DNA of 64,000 nt from Saturnia japonica (lineage: Eukaryota > Arthropoda > Insecta > Lepidoptera > Saturniidae), in the NCBI GenBank assembly GCA_033032175.1, contig CM065322.1, positions 14,942,001 to 15,006,000 on the forward strand, in the 5' to 3' direction. Shown piece by piece: positions 52,091 through 62,433 of this stretch. How positions within the stretch are numbered: the stretch's first letter is position 1; each line of letters begins with the position of its first letter. The translations under genes and the position numbers were made by a program. The notes under the pieces were generated by a model. The model made no database searches. It was given only the letters and a program-made list of their open reading frames with translations, and was not told the origin of the DNA.

Positions 52091-53007
52091 ATGGAAGGCT
52101 TAATTAAGGTACAAGCTGATCTGGAAAAAAAGATAAGCAGTGGTTTTTCTAACTTTAAAAAATCACCTAAGGCTCGAACAACTGAATCTTACATAGAAAC
52201 GAGACTAGAACAATTAGAAAAACAATGGAGTCACTTCGAGAGTAATCATTTTGAAATTATTACATTAAGTAATGAAGAAATAAAACTCGCATATTTAGAT
52301 AACAATACTTACAACATTGTTGAAGAAAGTTATATGTCATATAAGGTGGATTTAAAGGAATCATTATCAAAATTAAAACTACCCACACACCCAAGTACGA
52401 GTGCTACTGTTTCCAAAGAGACGGAACCTGCTTGCGTGAAGTTACCAAAGATTATTTTACCCACTTTCTCAGGACAATACATGGAATGGCAGACCTTTCA
52501 TGATTTATTTGAATAATTAGTTCATAATAACGCATCTTTAGCCAACGTACAGAAGCTACATTATTTAAAAAGCCATCTGACTGGGGAAGCAGAGCAGCTA
52601 TTGAGACATATTCCCGTTACAGATGTGAATTTTGAGACATGTTGGCTTCAGTTAAAGAAGAGATACAGCAATAAACGGTATATCGCCAACTGCGTTCTTA
52701 CGAGATTAATAAATCAAAAGTCTTTGACAGCGGAATCCTCCACAAGCATTAAGCAGATTTTGGATAACAAACGATTGTTTAAACGCACTTAGTAACCTGG
52801 GTATCGATGTGTCGACATGGGATATTATAATAATCCATCTTATTGCAATGAAGTTTGATACAGAAACAAGAAAGCAGTGGGAACAGAGGATAAGTGAATG
52901 TACTGATACCTTTCCTACTTTAGGTGAATTCAAGAAGTTTTTGGAATCGAAATTTAGAGCGTTAGAGTTTTTAGAACCAAATAAAAAGGAATGTTTTACC
53001 TACTTGA
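52091..53007 (+). pseudogene. BEL-4 gag, N-terminal part
   Basis: BEL gag starting at the ATG 52091 (MEGLIKVQADLEKKI). The conserved LPTFSGQYMEWQTFHDLFE is followed by an in-frame TAA at 52514-52516; the same frame continues with VHNNASLANVQKLHYLK and HIPVTDVNFETCW. A frameshift near 52780 moves to WDIIIIHLIAMKFDTETRK, which runs to CFTYLK where gypsy-5 begins. The next gag residues CKPKEKV are found at 59869, so the two pieces belong together. It is close to BEL-1 gag in order and wording, suggesting related families. Confidence 0.87.
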
Positions 53008-53228
53008 AGCTCTAAACGTATTTATTGTTAATTTACCCCTAGTTTCCTTACGAGGTTTATATAGAGATAAATAATATAGTTCTATTTAATGTGCGTATTC
53101 CTTTACTCCGATATAGTAGTACATTAATAATCGCGGATGGACGACGACTGAAGACCGTGTGCGCTCTCAACCTCGACATATCGTTTTGCTAAGTTTGCTA
53201 TCTTTACTGGAGCGCACACGCTGCTACA
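53008..53228 (-). repeat. Gypsy-5 3' LTR-like repeat
   Basis: 221 bp ending CACGCTGCTACA on the plus strand; direct copy of 59647-59867 with roughly eight to ten differences. Confidence 0.85.
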
Positions 53229-53410
53229 GTGAGTGATCCTTCCTTTTACAAAAAAAATTGTTTACATGAAAAGTTAAAAAGATTTTTTACATACTTAATG
53301 CATATATGACTACATAGTATAGTAAAATGTTAAAAATAACTAATACAAATAATTAAAAATACACATAATATACCGCAATTCTAAAACATATTTTCCGCAC
53401 TTAATATATT
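53229..53410. other. AT-rich gypsy-5 segment before the 3' LTR
   Basis: Non-coding, with the purine tract at its left border. Confidence 0.5.
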
Positions 53411-53665
53411 TTACACAGCGTTTATGTTTTGTTGTAAATGTATTTTACTTATTGTGTTAGTCATTTCTTTTCGTAGTATTCGTCGCACGCGAGAACAACA
53501 TGATTCGCAACACTTGTATCCCACTATGCTTGCTAACAATATCGCTATGCCTAGCATCATTAGTCCGTATGTTTCCATATGACTTTCGACCGAGCTATAG
53601 TCTGCTTGATTGGAACCATTCTGAGCTATAATTGTCTCCTCATCTGTGCTATATGTTTTTCCCAT
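53411..53665 (-). CDS. Small membrane-protein ORF downstream of gypsy-5 pol
   Basis: 84 codons from an ATG at 53665, lying between pol and the 3' LTR, where env would be in a retrovirus-like element. The N-terminal half is acidic and polar (MGKTYSTDEETI). A strong hydrophobic helix follows at about residues 34-52 (GLMMLGIAILLASIVGYK), then a Cys-rich and basic tail (CCESCCSRVRRILRKE). This predicts a single-pass membrane protein with a cytosolic basic end. No signal peptide and no homology are recognised. CsRn1 elements usually lack a third ORF. It may be a captured gene or an env remnant, or chance. Confidence 0.5.
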   Translation of the reverse strand: MGKTYSTDEETIIAQNGSNQADYSSVESHMETYGLMMLGIAILLASIVGYKCCESCCSRVRRILRKEMTNTISKIHLQQNINAV

Positions 53666-53835
53666 AGTGATAATAATTTTGAATACTTTGTAAATTAATA
53701 TAATACAAAAATAAACTGTGTGTTGTTATCGACTACACAAAAAGAATTAATTTCAAAACTTTATTTTGTAATAATATTTATATGTACATAATAAAAATTC
53801 AGCGAAAACCTCTTACTTTTAATCTAGGTTGCTAG

Positions 53836-54660
53836 TCAGCATTTAAATCTCACAGGTAATTTCACAGCTCGACCGCTTCGTGTGGTACAGGTTACGAAAT
53901 TACTGCGATTAGCGTTTTGTTTACCTACTGTTATTTTAGTATTTGATTGCTTAACTATTTTATTATCGCTATTCATATCTATATCTCTAACTAATTCTTG
54001 ATCTGAATGTTCAGTGTCTAACATATACGCAGGTTTTAATCTATTAATTGAAATACAAGCCTGCCTATTAGACATCTGAATGACAAAATGTTTACTACTC
54101 CTACTTAATATATACGCAGGTTTTAATCTATTAATTGAAATACAAGCCTGCCTATTAGACATCTGAATGACAAAATGTTTACTACTCCTACTTATGACGT
54201 TAAATGGACCTTCATATGGTGGTTGTAATGTCTTTCTAACGGTGTCGTTTCTAATAAAAACTTGTTTACAATTTTGTAAATCTGTGTGTACAAAAATTGA
54301 TCTCGCATTACTATGTTGCGTATATCTAACTTTTAAATTATTAATACTATCCTTTAGTTGTTTTATATACTCATGTGTATCGTATTTATCTTCTTCAATA
54401 TCATCATAAAATTCGCCTGGAATTTTTAAACTTGGTATCATACACCATTTCGGCTGCACTTACATTAGTATCTGTTCACGGAACTGTCCGCAAACCATAT
54501 AGTACAGTGCTTAATTCCTGTAACCAACTTTTGTTCCTATCAATCATTCTCGCTCTGAGTGTTACTTTTAAAGGTCTGTGCCATCTCTCGATCATACCAT
54601 TACTTTGAGGATGAAAACTTGTCTTACGAATTTTATGTATACCTAAATATTTCATTAATT
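53836..54660 (-). pseudogene. Gypsy-5 integrase C-terminal part
   Basis: After the TRIM insertion the integrase resumes with LMKYLGIHKIRKTSFHPQ, which holds the catalytic Glu in NGMIERWHRPLK. A frameshift near 54470 moves to PSLKIPGEFYDDIEED and the C-terminal domain NVISRSSKHFVIQMSNRQA. The block ending INRLKPAYIL is present twice because of an 87-bp tandem duplication. The tail TTRSGRAVKLPVRFKC ends at 53836. Upstream integrase is at 55556-55983. Confidence 0.83.
54023..54196 (-). repeat. 87-bp tandem duplication in gypsy-5 pol
   Basis: 54023-54109 is followed by an almost identical 54110-54196. It adds 29 codons in frame to the integrase C-terminus. Confidence 0.9.
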
Positions 54661-54862
54661 TGTGGCGACATCTATATAGCGACACATAGCGACATCTATC
54701 GAGCCACATAAGACACATCCTACTATCCTACATTGCGCTATAGAAATTAACTCAATCGTTGAGCATATATACAAGAACCCGACTACAACCGTTGGGCAGC
54801 TGCCCGCCAGACATAACACCCGTCTGGTCGGAGGATCCTCCCTTTTCGATGGTTACTCTACA
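54661..54862 (+). repeat. TRIM-like 5' LTR
   Basis: Begins TGTGGCGACATC and ends GGTTACTCTACA. Confidence 0.93.
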
Positions 54863-55169
54863 CTGGTGATCCCGAGCATGGACGTCAGCGCAACCTTCTT
54901 CGCACAGCTACATCGTGACGTCATCATCACTCCCACAAGCTTTCGAGCAGCGAGTCATACAGCCAGCCAGCATCCACGGCTACTTCGGGTATCCTGACCA
55001 CCAGCATGCAGCGGACGCGCATTCCTGGTTATCACCCACAGCCTTCTCAGCGACCTTGGCACAGCACACTGCACTTCGGCCGGTCGGCAAGCAGAGACGC
55101 ACTTCTCTCCTGGTCGACGCAGCAGTCAGTCACTACGCAGCACTGCAACACTCCGACTTACTGGAGCAT

Positions 55170-55240
55170 TCTTGCAGCATCACCCCGACTCACTGGGGGC
55201 ATCACCCCGACTCACTGGGGCATCACCGCAGACAGTTCCG
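55170..55240 (+). repeat. Short tandem repeats inside the TRIM-like element
   Basis: A unit close to GCATCACCCCGACTCACTGG recurs about two and a half times, with shorter partial copies further on. Confidence 0.7.
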
Positions 55241-55363
55241 ACTCACCGTGAACTATGCGGCATCTGGTTCCGACTCACTGGAACATTCCACTGGCCCGGC
55301 AAGCATCACAAGATGTATGGACGACTCAACCTGCTATCGACCTCCGGTCTCGGAGGGGAGTGA

Positions 55364-55565
55364 TGTGGCGACATCTACATAGCGACACATAGCGACATCT
55401 ATCGAGCCACATAAGACACATCTTACTATCCTACATTGCGCTATAGAAATTAACTCAATCGTTGAGCATATATACAAGAACCCGACTACAACCGTTGGGC
55501 AGCTGCCCGCCAGACATAACACCCGTCTGGTCGGAGAATCCTCCCTTTTCGATGGTTACTCTACA
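55364..55565 (+). repeat. TRIM-like 3' LTR
   Basis: 202-bp direct copy of 54661-54862. Confidence 0.93.
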
Positions 55566-56160
55566 AATTCCCTAAAAATATTACTCTCAAATTGCGTACC
55601 TTGATCACTAGTTAATCTCACTGGGCATCCAAATCGCAGAATCCAACCTTCATAAATGACTTTAGCTACTTTATCAGCATCAATATATTCAACTGGAAAA
55701 GCTTCCGGCCATCCAGTTTTACGTTCTATCATGGTAACTAAATATCTATACCCCTCGGGTGTGGTTGGCAATCAAAATCAAAATAATCTTTATTCAATTT
55801 AGGCCCTAAAAAGGCACTTATGAATGTCAAAACACTACTGCCGGTTCGGAAAATATCCCAGACATCGAGAAGAACCGGTAAGAAACTCGATCGGATCGGG
55901 ATCGAAAGATCGGGTAATGGTCCTACTATATCTACATGGATATGATCGAAACGCTCGCCTATCGGAAAATTACCTAATACCAACTTGTGCCGCTGTACCT
56001 TCGCGCGTTGACACCTTATACATACTTTTGCCCACTGCCCTGCTTATTCATCTCGGGCCAATAAAATTTGTCTGCTACCATTTTCCGTGTACTACGTATA
56101 CATGGATGACTATTGTCATGTACTGAATGAAATGCTATTTTTCTAAATTTCTCTGGTAAA
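55556..56160 (-). pseudogene. Gypsy-5 integrase N-terminal and core part
   Basis: Integrase zinc-finger region near 56100-55990 (stops in frame) followed by the core start HIHVDIVGPLPDL with the first Asp. An RTE-like insertion interrupts it at about 55900-55770, after which PTTPEGYRYLVTMIERKTGWPEA and the second Asp in LTSDQGTQFE continue to FREFVE. There the TRIM-like element begins. The Glu-containing part lies at 54660-54476. Confidence 0.8.
55770..55900 (-). repeat. Short RTE-like 3' tail insertion
   Basis: About 130 bp within the integrase. On the sense strand it ends AATAAAGATTATTTTGATTTTGATT, a repeat tail like those of RTE non-LTR elements. It also contains GCCGGTTCGGAAAATATCCC on the other strand, familiar from lepidopteran repeats. 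Identification is from memory of such repeats and is moderate. Confidence 0.5.
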
Positions 56161-58060
56161 TAAGGCCTGGCTTTCTTTCCTGCCATATTACAAACGATAG
56201 ACTCTCCGCATGTTGGTAAATATATTTCCCTAAATTGCGTGTGGTCTTCGCGTAGTTCTACTAAAATCCTATCTTGCCTCTGAGCTTCCGCTACTAATTT
56301 ATAGTCAATTGAACTCTGTCGTGATATACTCTCTATCCTCGATAAGCAATCGGCAACTACATTTTGTTCTCCGGCTATGTGTCTTACGTCTGTGGTAAAT
56401 TCGCTAATATATAATAACTGTCGCGTTCTACGAGGTATATCTTTTTCGGTATTCTTTTTTAAAAATGCATACGTTTACGGTTTATGGTCTGTATATACTA
56501 TGATATCCCTGCCTTCTATCATATTCCGAAAATGTTGTGTAGACATGTATATGGCTAATAATTCGCGATCATACGTGCTATATTTTTTTTTGCGCTTCCG
56601 AAAACTTTTTTGAATAGTAACCTAAAGGGTCCCACCTATTGTTTACGTACTGTTGCAAAACTGCACCTACGCTATTCTCAGAAGCGTCAGTAAAAAGTGC
56701 AAGTTGACAATTGGGCAACGGATGCGATAAAGTTACTGCTTGCTGCAATCGCTGCTTACATTCTAGAAATGCTCGTTCAGCTGTTTCTGTCCATTTTATT
56801 TTCGTTTTATCACGTTTCTTTGAATTATGAAGATATGAATTTAATTCAGCCTGATATTCTACTGTTTTAGGCATATGTGACCTATAAAAATTTATCATCC
56901 CTAAAAATCTACGTAACTGTTCAATTGTTTCGGGTTTTGGAAATTCCTCAATAACCTTGACCTTATTTTCTAATGGATGAATACCTTCAGTAGTTACTTT
57001 ATATCCTAAAAATTCTACTTCACTTTTACAAAAATCACATTTACTTATATTTATAGTTATACCAAAATTATTGAATCGTTCGAATACCTGCTTAAGATGT
57101 TCTCTATGATCTGACCAATTATCACTTACGACTAAGACGTCATCTAAGCAACAATAGAGAAAATCTAATCCTTGCAGCACAGTACTACTCATGAATCTTT
57201 GAAACGTTTGAGCTGCGTTACGTAATCCGAACATCATACGGGTAAATTCAAAAAGACCAAATGGGGTAATTATTGCTGTTTTCTGTACATCATCAGGGTG
57301 TAGCAATATACAATGGTAAGCTCTATTAATATCTATCCTGGAAAAAACTTTTTTATTAGCCATTATATATGTAAAGTCTTGTAACCTAGGAATTGGATAT
57401 CTATCCGGTTGTGTTATAGCATTCATTCGCCTATAATCACCACAGGGTCTGATTTCTCCTCCCTTTTTGGGCATTACGTGTAAGGGACTCGCCCATGGGC
57501 TTTCAGATGGTCTACAAATTCCCATATCTATCATCGTCTGAAAGTCTGCCTTAACCCTCTTATACCGATCTGGCGGTAATGGCCTTGCCCGCGCATATAC
57601 CGGTGGACCTGTCGTTTCTATATGATGATAAATGGCATGCTTAGGTATTTCCCTAAATGAAACTGGTTTAGTTATTTCCGGATAATCTTTTAATAACTCA
57701 TAGTACGGATGAGTATCTACGATTGTAAAAATGGATTCTTGATCAAAACTAACTATCGATCCTAAAACATTTAGATTAGTAACCTTATCGATAAGTTTCT
57801 TATTTCTTACATCTACTAATAAACTATGATATTCTAAAAAATCTACACCTATAATGGGTTGATTAACATCAGCAATAACAAAAGTCCAGCGATATGGTCG
57901 CCGTAATTTTAAATTTAAATTAAGTGATTTGATACCATACGTCTTAATTTCACTATTATTGGCTGCAAATAGTTTATAATCTAAACACGCATTCAATTGT
58001 TTTGATTATTAGATACTAGAATTACCATATCCACTAAAAATGTTAAACCGCTTTGCCTAT
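56161..58060 (-). pseudogene. Gypsy-5 pol: protease remnant, RT, RNase H
   Basis: The open frame 57996-56578 (472 codons) contains the protease end, RT and the start of RNase H. RT motifs: YRRMNAITQPDRYPIPRL, FSRIDINRAYHCI, and the catalytic CCLDDVLVVSD, a variant of YxDD. The connection is FLGMINFYRSHMP and RNase H begins LFTDASENSVGAVLQQ. The frame breaks at a poly-T run near 56580. Beyond it YSTYDRELLAIYM and YTDHKP are readable down to VVADCLSRIES near 56320. The protease start (SGLTFLVD) is frameshifted right after the catalytic Asp near 58040. Confidence 0.84.
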
Positions 58061-58126
58061 CCGTTACGCTGAGGCGGTGATTTCCACCCGGTACGAAGTC
58101 TCCCGCCGTTGCTGACTGTACCGATT

Positions 58127-59005
58127 CTAGTTTTCCGAAGTGTTCCTCCAAGCACAAGGTTTTTCACAGTACTTGGCTTTGCTTCGATATCTGTAGTGAA
58201 ACCTACATAGCCAGTCTAGATCTTCCGGTGTCTTCCTTGGCCTCGATTGTGATCTCTCTCTCGACCTGCCTCTAAAATTGCGATTGCGTCTCTGATATGT
58301 ACTTCGTCGATACTGTTGCTGGTTTTTAACTTCCTCACATAGCGATGCTATTTCCAGATTCATTTTATGCATCTGAGTAAGTAAATCGCTCATTGGGAAC
58401 TGATGGTTGCTTCCTCTTCCGATTTCCGCGATTTCCCCTCCTCTCATGCTTTCTACTATTTTATCAGCTATACTGGCCAAGTTTTCCAAATCCTGAACTT
58501 GACTCACTTTGAGAACTGCTCGTATTGACGCTGGTAATCTTGCGATCCACAAATTGTGTAAAGTCCTTTCCGCCACCTGGGAGTTCCTTCCCAATTCTCT
58601 CATACGCCGTAAAAGTTGTGATGGTTTTTGAGTACCAAGTTCCATTTCGCCCACTAGTTTTTGGAATTGTCTTTCCGTGCTCTCCTCATATGCTTGTAAT
58701 AACCTTTCCTTAATTGCTTGGTACTTATTATTTTCCGGCGGTGAAAATACAATGTCGCTGACTTGCTGTTTTGCGTCTCTTCCTAGCTTAGATATAACAA
58801 GATTATACTTGACTTCATCGCTCTGCTTTTGTGGTCCCACAATACTTTCCATTTGCGCGAACCACGGACAAGGCATTTCGGCCCAGAAATCTGGTATCCT
58901 TGCCGACACGGGAATTGCTGCCAGCTCGGATGTATCCATTGCTGAAGCTTTTGATTCCATTACACTGACATTTGTTTGTACGGCTTTTAAAGTATTCGGT
59001 AACAT
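58127..59005 (-). CDS. Gypsy-5 gag with CHCC zinc finger
   Basis: 292 codons from the likely ATG at 59005 (MLPNTLKAVQTN); the open frame extends further to 59185 without a recognisable domain. Capsid-like region: IPDFWAEMPCPWFAQMES, KYNLVISKLGRDAKQQV and GTQKPSQLLRRMRELG. The basic C-terminus ends with a CHCC finger, CRFHYRYRSKAKYCEKPC, as in CsRn1 elements. It is related to gypsy-4 gag but clearly divergent. The stop is preceded by G GAA AAC (58136-58130), in the same place as the gypsy-4 slippery site but not a canonical heptamer. A -1 shift there is open into the protease. Confidence 0.88.
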   Translation of the reverse strand: MLPNTLKAVQTNVSVMESKASAMDTSELAAIPVSARIPDFWAEMPCPWFAQMESIVGPQKQSDEVKYNLVISKLGRDAKQQVSDIVFSPPENNKYQAIKERLLQAYEESTERQFQKLVGEMELGTQKPSQLLRRMRELGRNSQVAERTLHNLWIARLPASIRAVLKVSQVQDLENLASIADKIVESMRGGEIAEIGRGSNHQFPMSDLLTQMHKMNLEIASLCEEVKNQQQYRRSTYQRRNRNFRGRSRERSQSRPRKTPEDLDWLCRFHYRYRSKAKYCEKPCAWRNTSEN

Positions 59006-59229
59006 TACAATAATCGGATAGATAAACAAAACAAAAAAATAATAATTGTAATCACTAAATATGTCTATACTAATGCTATATACAACCTCCTGAGACCGCA
59101 CACTATTAGAAGGGAGTTGACACCAGTCCACGTATTTCCCAGTACACTGATTACGCAATAAAATGTCCAAAGTCCGAACAAACACTTTCGTTTTATTAAT
59201 GTATCAAGTAACACTATATCGGTAGAATT

Positions 59230-59245
59230 TCGCGTTCGGGTCACC
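59230..59245 (-). promoter_or_regulatory. Gypsy-5 primer binding site, tRNA-Trp type
   Basis: The sense strand reads TGGTGACCCGAACGCG, similar to the primer site of gypsy-4. It should adjoin the 5' LTR, but the recognised LTR-like repeat starts about 400 nt upstream. Confidence 0.65.
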
Positions 59246-59646
59246 ACTTTACCTACTTGATGCTGTAGCGAGTCACTGGCTAGTCTACTATCTTGAGTAA
59301 TAGGATAGTAGGCTAGTCCGTTCAAACGCTCCTTAAAGGTTGACGATACAATTATACTCCGATAAGGATCAATAGGCGAAGACACGCCTATTTAAAGATG
59401 TCCACATGCTGGCACCTATCACGGAGCCGATCGCGCCGCCATTGCACCCACTCCGGCGCATTATTATTATTAATTATAATTTTATATATAAGTAAATGGA
59501 ATGTAGCGCAGACACATTCGCTCTAAAATAAATCGTTGAGTTAACTTGTTTTTTGCTTCCATACCCTCGAGTTTAATTATTAGTTTAAAGTAGTGTTAGA
59601 AGAGTTTGATAGTGAGTACACTAGGTAACTAGTATACATACTACAA
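59246..59646 (-). other. Unexplained stretch between primer site and 5' repeat of gypsy-5
   Basis: About 400 bp, starting TGTAGTATG on the sense strand at 59645 and ending just before the primer site. It could be the real gypsy-5 5' LTR or an insertion. No second copy is found near 53.2-53.8 kb. Confidence 0.4.
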
Positions 59647-59867
59647 TGCTCTAAAGGTATTTATTGTTAATTTACCCCTAGTTTCCTAAAGAGGTTTATA
59701 TAGAGATAAATAATATAGTTCTATTTAATGTGCGTATTCCTTTACTCCGATATAGTAGCACATTAATAATCGCGGAGGGACGACGACTGAAGCCCGTGTG
59801 CGCTCTCAACCTCGACATATCGTTTTGCTAAGTTTGCAATCTTTACCGGAGCGCACACGCTGCTACA
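59647..59867 (-). repeat. Gypsy-5 5' LTR-like repeat
   Basis: 221 bp beginning TGCTCTAAAGG and ending CGCTGCTACA on the plus strand; direct copy of 53008-53228. Confidence 0.85.
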
Positions 59868-61660
59868 AATGTAAACCAAAAGAGAAAGTAGTAGAAAAGC
59901 ATAAGGTATTTAAAGTTACCACTGTTTCTTGTCCGTTTTGTTCAGAGAGTCACTTACTGCACCAATGCAAGAAGTTTTGTAAGGAGAGCTACGTAAACCG
60001 TTATGATTTTGCACAAAAACATCGATTATGTTTTAATTGTTTCGGAGATAATCATCCAGTGTATCGTTGCAAGAGAAGTACAAAATGTAATCGATGTGGT
60101 CGACGTAATCTTTCATTAATACATCCGGAAGGAAATGTGGATACTCCCCTTAATGTAGTTTGCAATCCAAGGGAGTCACACCAGAAACAGATTGATGGAC
60201 AATCGTCGACTGGAATAGAACAAGTGATTTCTAATCATTTTTATGTACCTGGTCATGTAATTTTAGCTACGGCTATTGTTAAGGTAGTTAGTGATAAGGG
60301 TGAATGTTATTTGTTTAGAGCTTTAATGGACCCGGGTTCTCAAGCATCGTTTGTTACGGAGCACTGTGCCCAACTATTGGGCCTTCGTAAATTTCCAGTC
60401 AAGGGAGAGGTATCAGGCTTGGGAGGAGGGAAATCACATTCCATAAGATACGCGGTGAAATTTCAAATACAGTCCAGTACTCACACATCGTTTCGGTGTG
60501 ATGTACAAGCTTATGTGTTGACCCATTTATCGTCAAATCTGCCAGTAAAGAATATTAAGCTGGATGATTGGCCCGAGTTGTCGAAATTGAGGTTAGCTGA
60601 TCCGGAGTTCGCCACTCCGAGCAAAATCGACATTTTGCTCGGTGCGGAAATATATGCGCAGATTTTGAAGAACGGACTTTTGAAAAATCCATCTGGTACA
60701 CTCACTGCTCAAAACACGGAGCTTGGATGGATTTTATCCGGTCGAGAAGAGTTGAAACAGCGGAATATTAGAAATATCATAAGTTTACATGTGCAAGACG
60801 ATTTGTTAAACCAATTGATACGGAGTTTTTGGGAAATTGAGAGTGAACAACCTTGCAAGATTTTATCTGAAGATGAGCAGAAGTGTGAGAGCTATTTCGA
60901 ATCCACTACAACTAGAGACTCTGACGGTCGCTATGTTGTTAGCCTTCCCTTTCGGGACGAAGATCCTCTATGTCAATATGGCGGTTTAAGAGATATAGCT
61001 TTACGGAGATTTGTTTATTTTGAGAAGAAGCTCAATAATCCAGTCTTGCAAGGAAGAAAAGAAGAGTACACAATGGCAATAAATGATTATTTAAAGCAAG
61101 GCCATATGAGAATCAATAGCAATTCAGAAGATTTGGCTATGAAGGATTGCGTGTATTTACCTCACCATGCTGTTGTACGTGAAGATAAAATCACATCAAA
61201 GGTTCGTATTGTGTTTGATGCCTCGTGCAAAGGGAGAAACGGTAAGTCTCTCAATGATGACTTACTAATCGGACCACGGTTGCAACCCGAGTTGCGTCAT
61301 ATTTTATTGAGATGGCGTACTTATCCAGTGTGCTTTGTCGCCGATATTATACAGATGTATCGACAGGTCAAGGTGGGCGGTAATGATGCTAGTAAATATC
61401 AGCGTCTGTTTTGGAGGTTGAGCGACGATGAAGATATTAAAGAATTTATGATGTGTAGAGTTACGTTTGGTGTTTCTTCTGCACCATACTTAGCGGTAAG
61501 ATGTCTTCAGCAGTTAGCAAAGGACGAAGGAAGAAATTATAAACTAGGTGCAAGTAGAGTCCTGACGGATTTCTATATGGATGATTTCATGTCCGGCTGT
61601 GAAAATGAGAGTCAAGCAGTTGAAATATATAAGCAGGTGACTGAAGTACTAGCCAAATGA
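59868..61660 (+). pseudogene. BEL-4 gag knuckles, protease and RT
   Basis: Continues BEL-4 gag after gypsy-5. The open frame extends upstream into the LTR, but native sequence starts at CKPKEKV. Cys/His clusters: CPFCSESHLLHQC, CFNCFGDNHPVYRC, CNRCGRRNLSLIH. Protease: ALMDPGSQASFV, with Met-Asp-Pro in place of the usual Asp-Thr. RT: LPHHAVVRED, IVFDASCKG, VADIIQMYRQV and the active site FYMDDFMSG. An in-frame TGA at 61658-61660 ends it where GGF is expected. A long near-intact stretch in an otherwise decayed copy. Confidence 0.87.
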
Positions 61661-62433
61661 GGTTTTGTGTTACAGAAATGGGCAAGTAATAGAAGTAGGC
61701 TGATGGATTGTAGTACAGAGTAATAGAAAAGACAAGACTTGAATATGAAGCAAGATGACATAGTGAAGATTCTTGGCTTATGCTGGGATGTAAGTCTAGA
61801 TGCATTCAGATACAAAGTTAAATTGCCTGAACAGAAACAGGTGATTATAAAAAGGACCGTTCTATCAGACATCGCTCGTCTTTTTGATCCTCTTGGTTGG
61901 ACTGCGCCAGTTATTGTTAAAGCAAAAATCTACATGCAATAACTTTGGATTGCTAATATTTCATGGGATGAAGAAATTACCGGTGAACTTTTGCGTAGCT
62001 GGATTACGTTTAGAGAAGATCTACTTGTTCTCAATCAAGTTGTCGTACCTCGGTAGATTCATATGAGTGAAACAACCAGTGAGGTGACCATACATGGCTT
62101 TTGCGACGCGTCAAATGACGCTTATTCAGCTGTAGTATACTCAAGAATCGTAGATTCACGTGGAGATATCCATGTCAGCTTATTAGCAGCAAGGACTAAA
62201 GTGGCACCGATAAAACAATTATCTACTCCACGGGTAACGAATTGAATGAGTCGCTCAGGTTGTGTTTGCGATACTGTCAACATTCAGCACTTTCCAATGA
62301 GATTGATTGCTTGGCGAAATCAGGAACGGTCAACAAGAGTAGTAAGCTATATTCTCTATGTCCATTTATGGATACAGACGGTATAATGCGAGTTAAAGGA
62401 CGTATCGGCATAGTGAAGAAGAGTACGATGTGA
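61661..62433 (+). pseudogene. BEL-4 RT connection and RNase H, decayed and deleted
   Basis: Pieces in several frames: VLQKWASN after the stop, then DIVKILGLCWDV and LSDIARLFDPLGW, then HGFCDASNDAYSAVVYSR with AARTKVAPIKQLSTPR. At about 62240 the text jumps to SLCPFMDTDGIMRVKGRI, the linker before integrase. Most of RNase H, including the second catalytic region, is deleted. At least four stops or frameshifts are present. Confidence 0.78.

Larger units (their letters stand above)
54661..55565 (+). mobile_element. Non-autonomous LTR element (TRIM-like), 905 bp
   Basis: Two 202-bp LTRs differing at about three positions surround only ~500 bp. AATT is present on both sides (54657-54660 and 55566-55569), a 4-bp duplication. 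The primer site CTGGTGATCCCGAGC next to the 5' LTR resembles the tRNA-Trp site of CsRn1-type gypsies. A purine tract GGAGGGGAGTGA precedes the 3' LTR. The interior lacks gag and pol, so it must be moved by another element. A 155-codon GTG-initiated frame in it shows no recognisable domain. Confidence 0.92.
53008..59867 (-). mobile_element. Gypsy-5: CsRn1-type LTR element inside BEL-4
   Basis: Minus-strand element bounded by 221-bp direct repeats (about 96% identical by eye). The 3' copy at 53008-53228 is preceded on the sense strand by a purine-rich GTAAAAGGAAGGATCACTCAC-like tract. Gag and pol are of the CsRn1 type. No clear target duplication is seen; the left repeat starts AG where the right starts TG. 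The primer site lies about 400 nt inside the 5' repeat instead of next to it, which hints at additional DNA or a second LTR there. Confidence 0.8.

Noticed and set aside
52706..52933. 75-codon minus frame opposite BEL-4 gag
   Set aside because: Antisense shadow of a recognised gag region.
54915..55382. 155-codon frame filling the TRIM-like interior
   Set aside because: It begins with GTG, has low-complexity His/Ser/Thr content driven by tandem repeats, and runs into the 3' LTR. Not counted as a gene.
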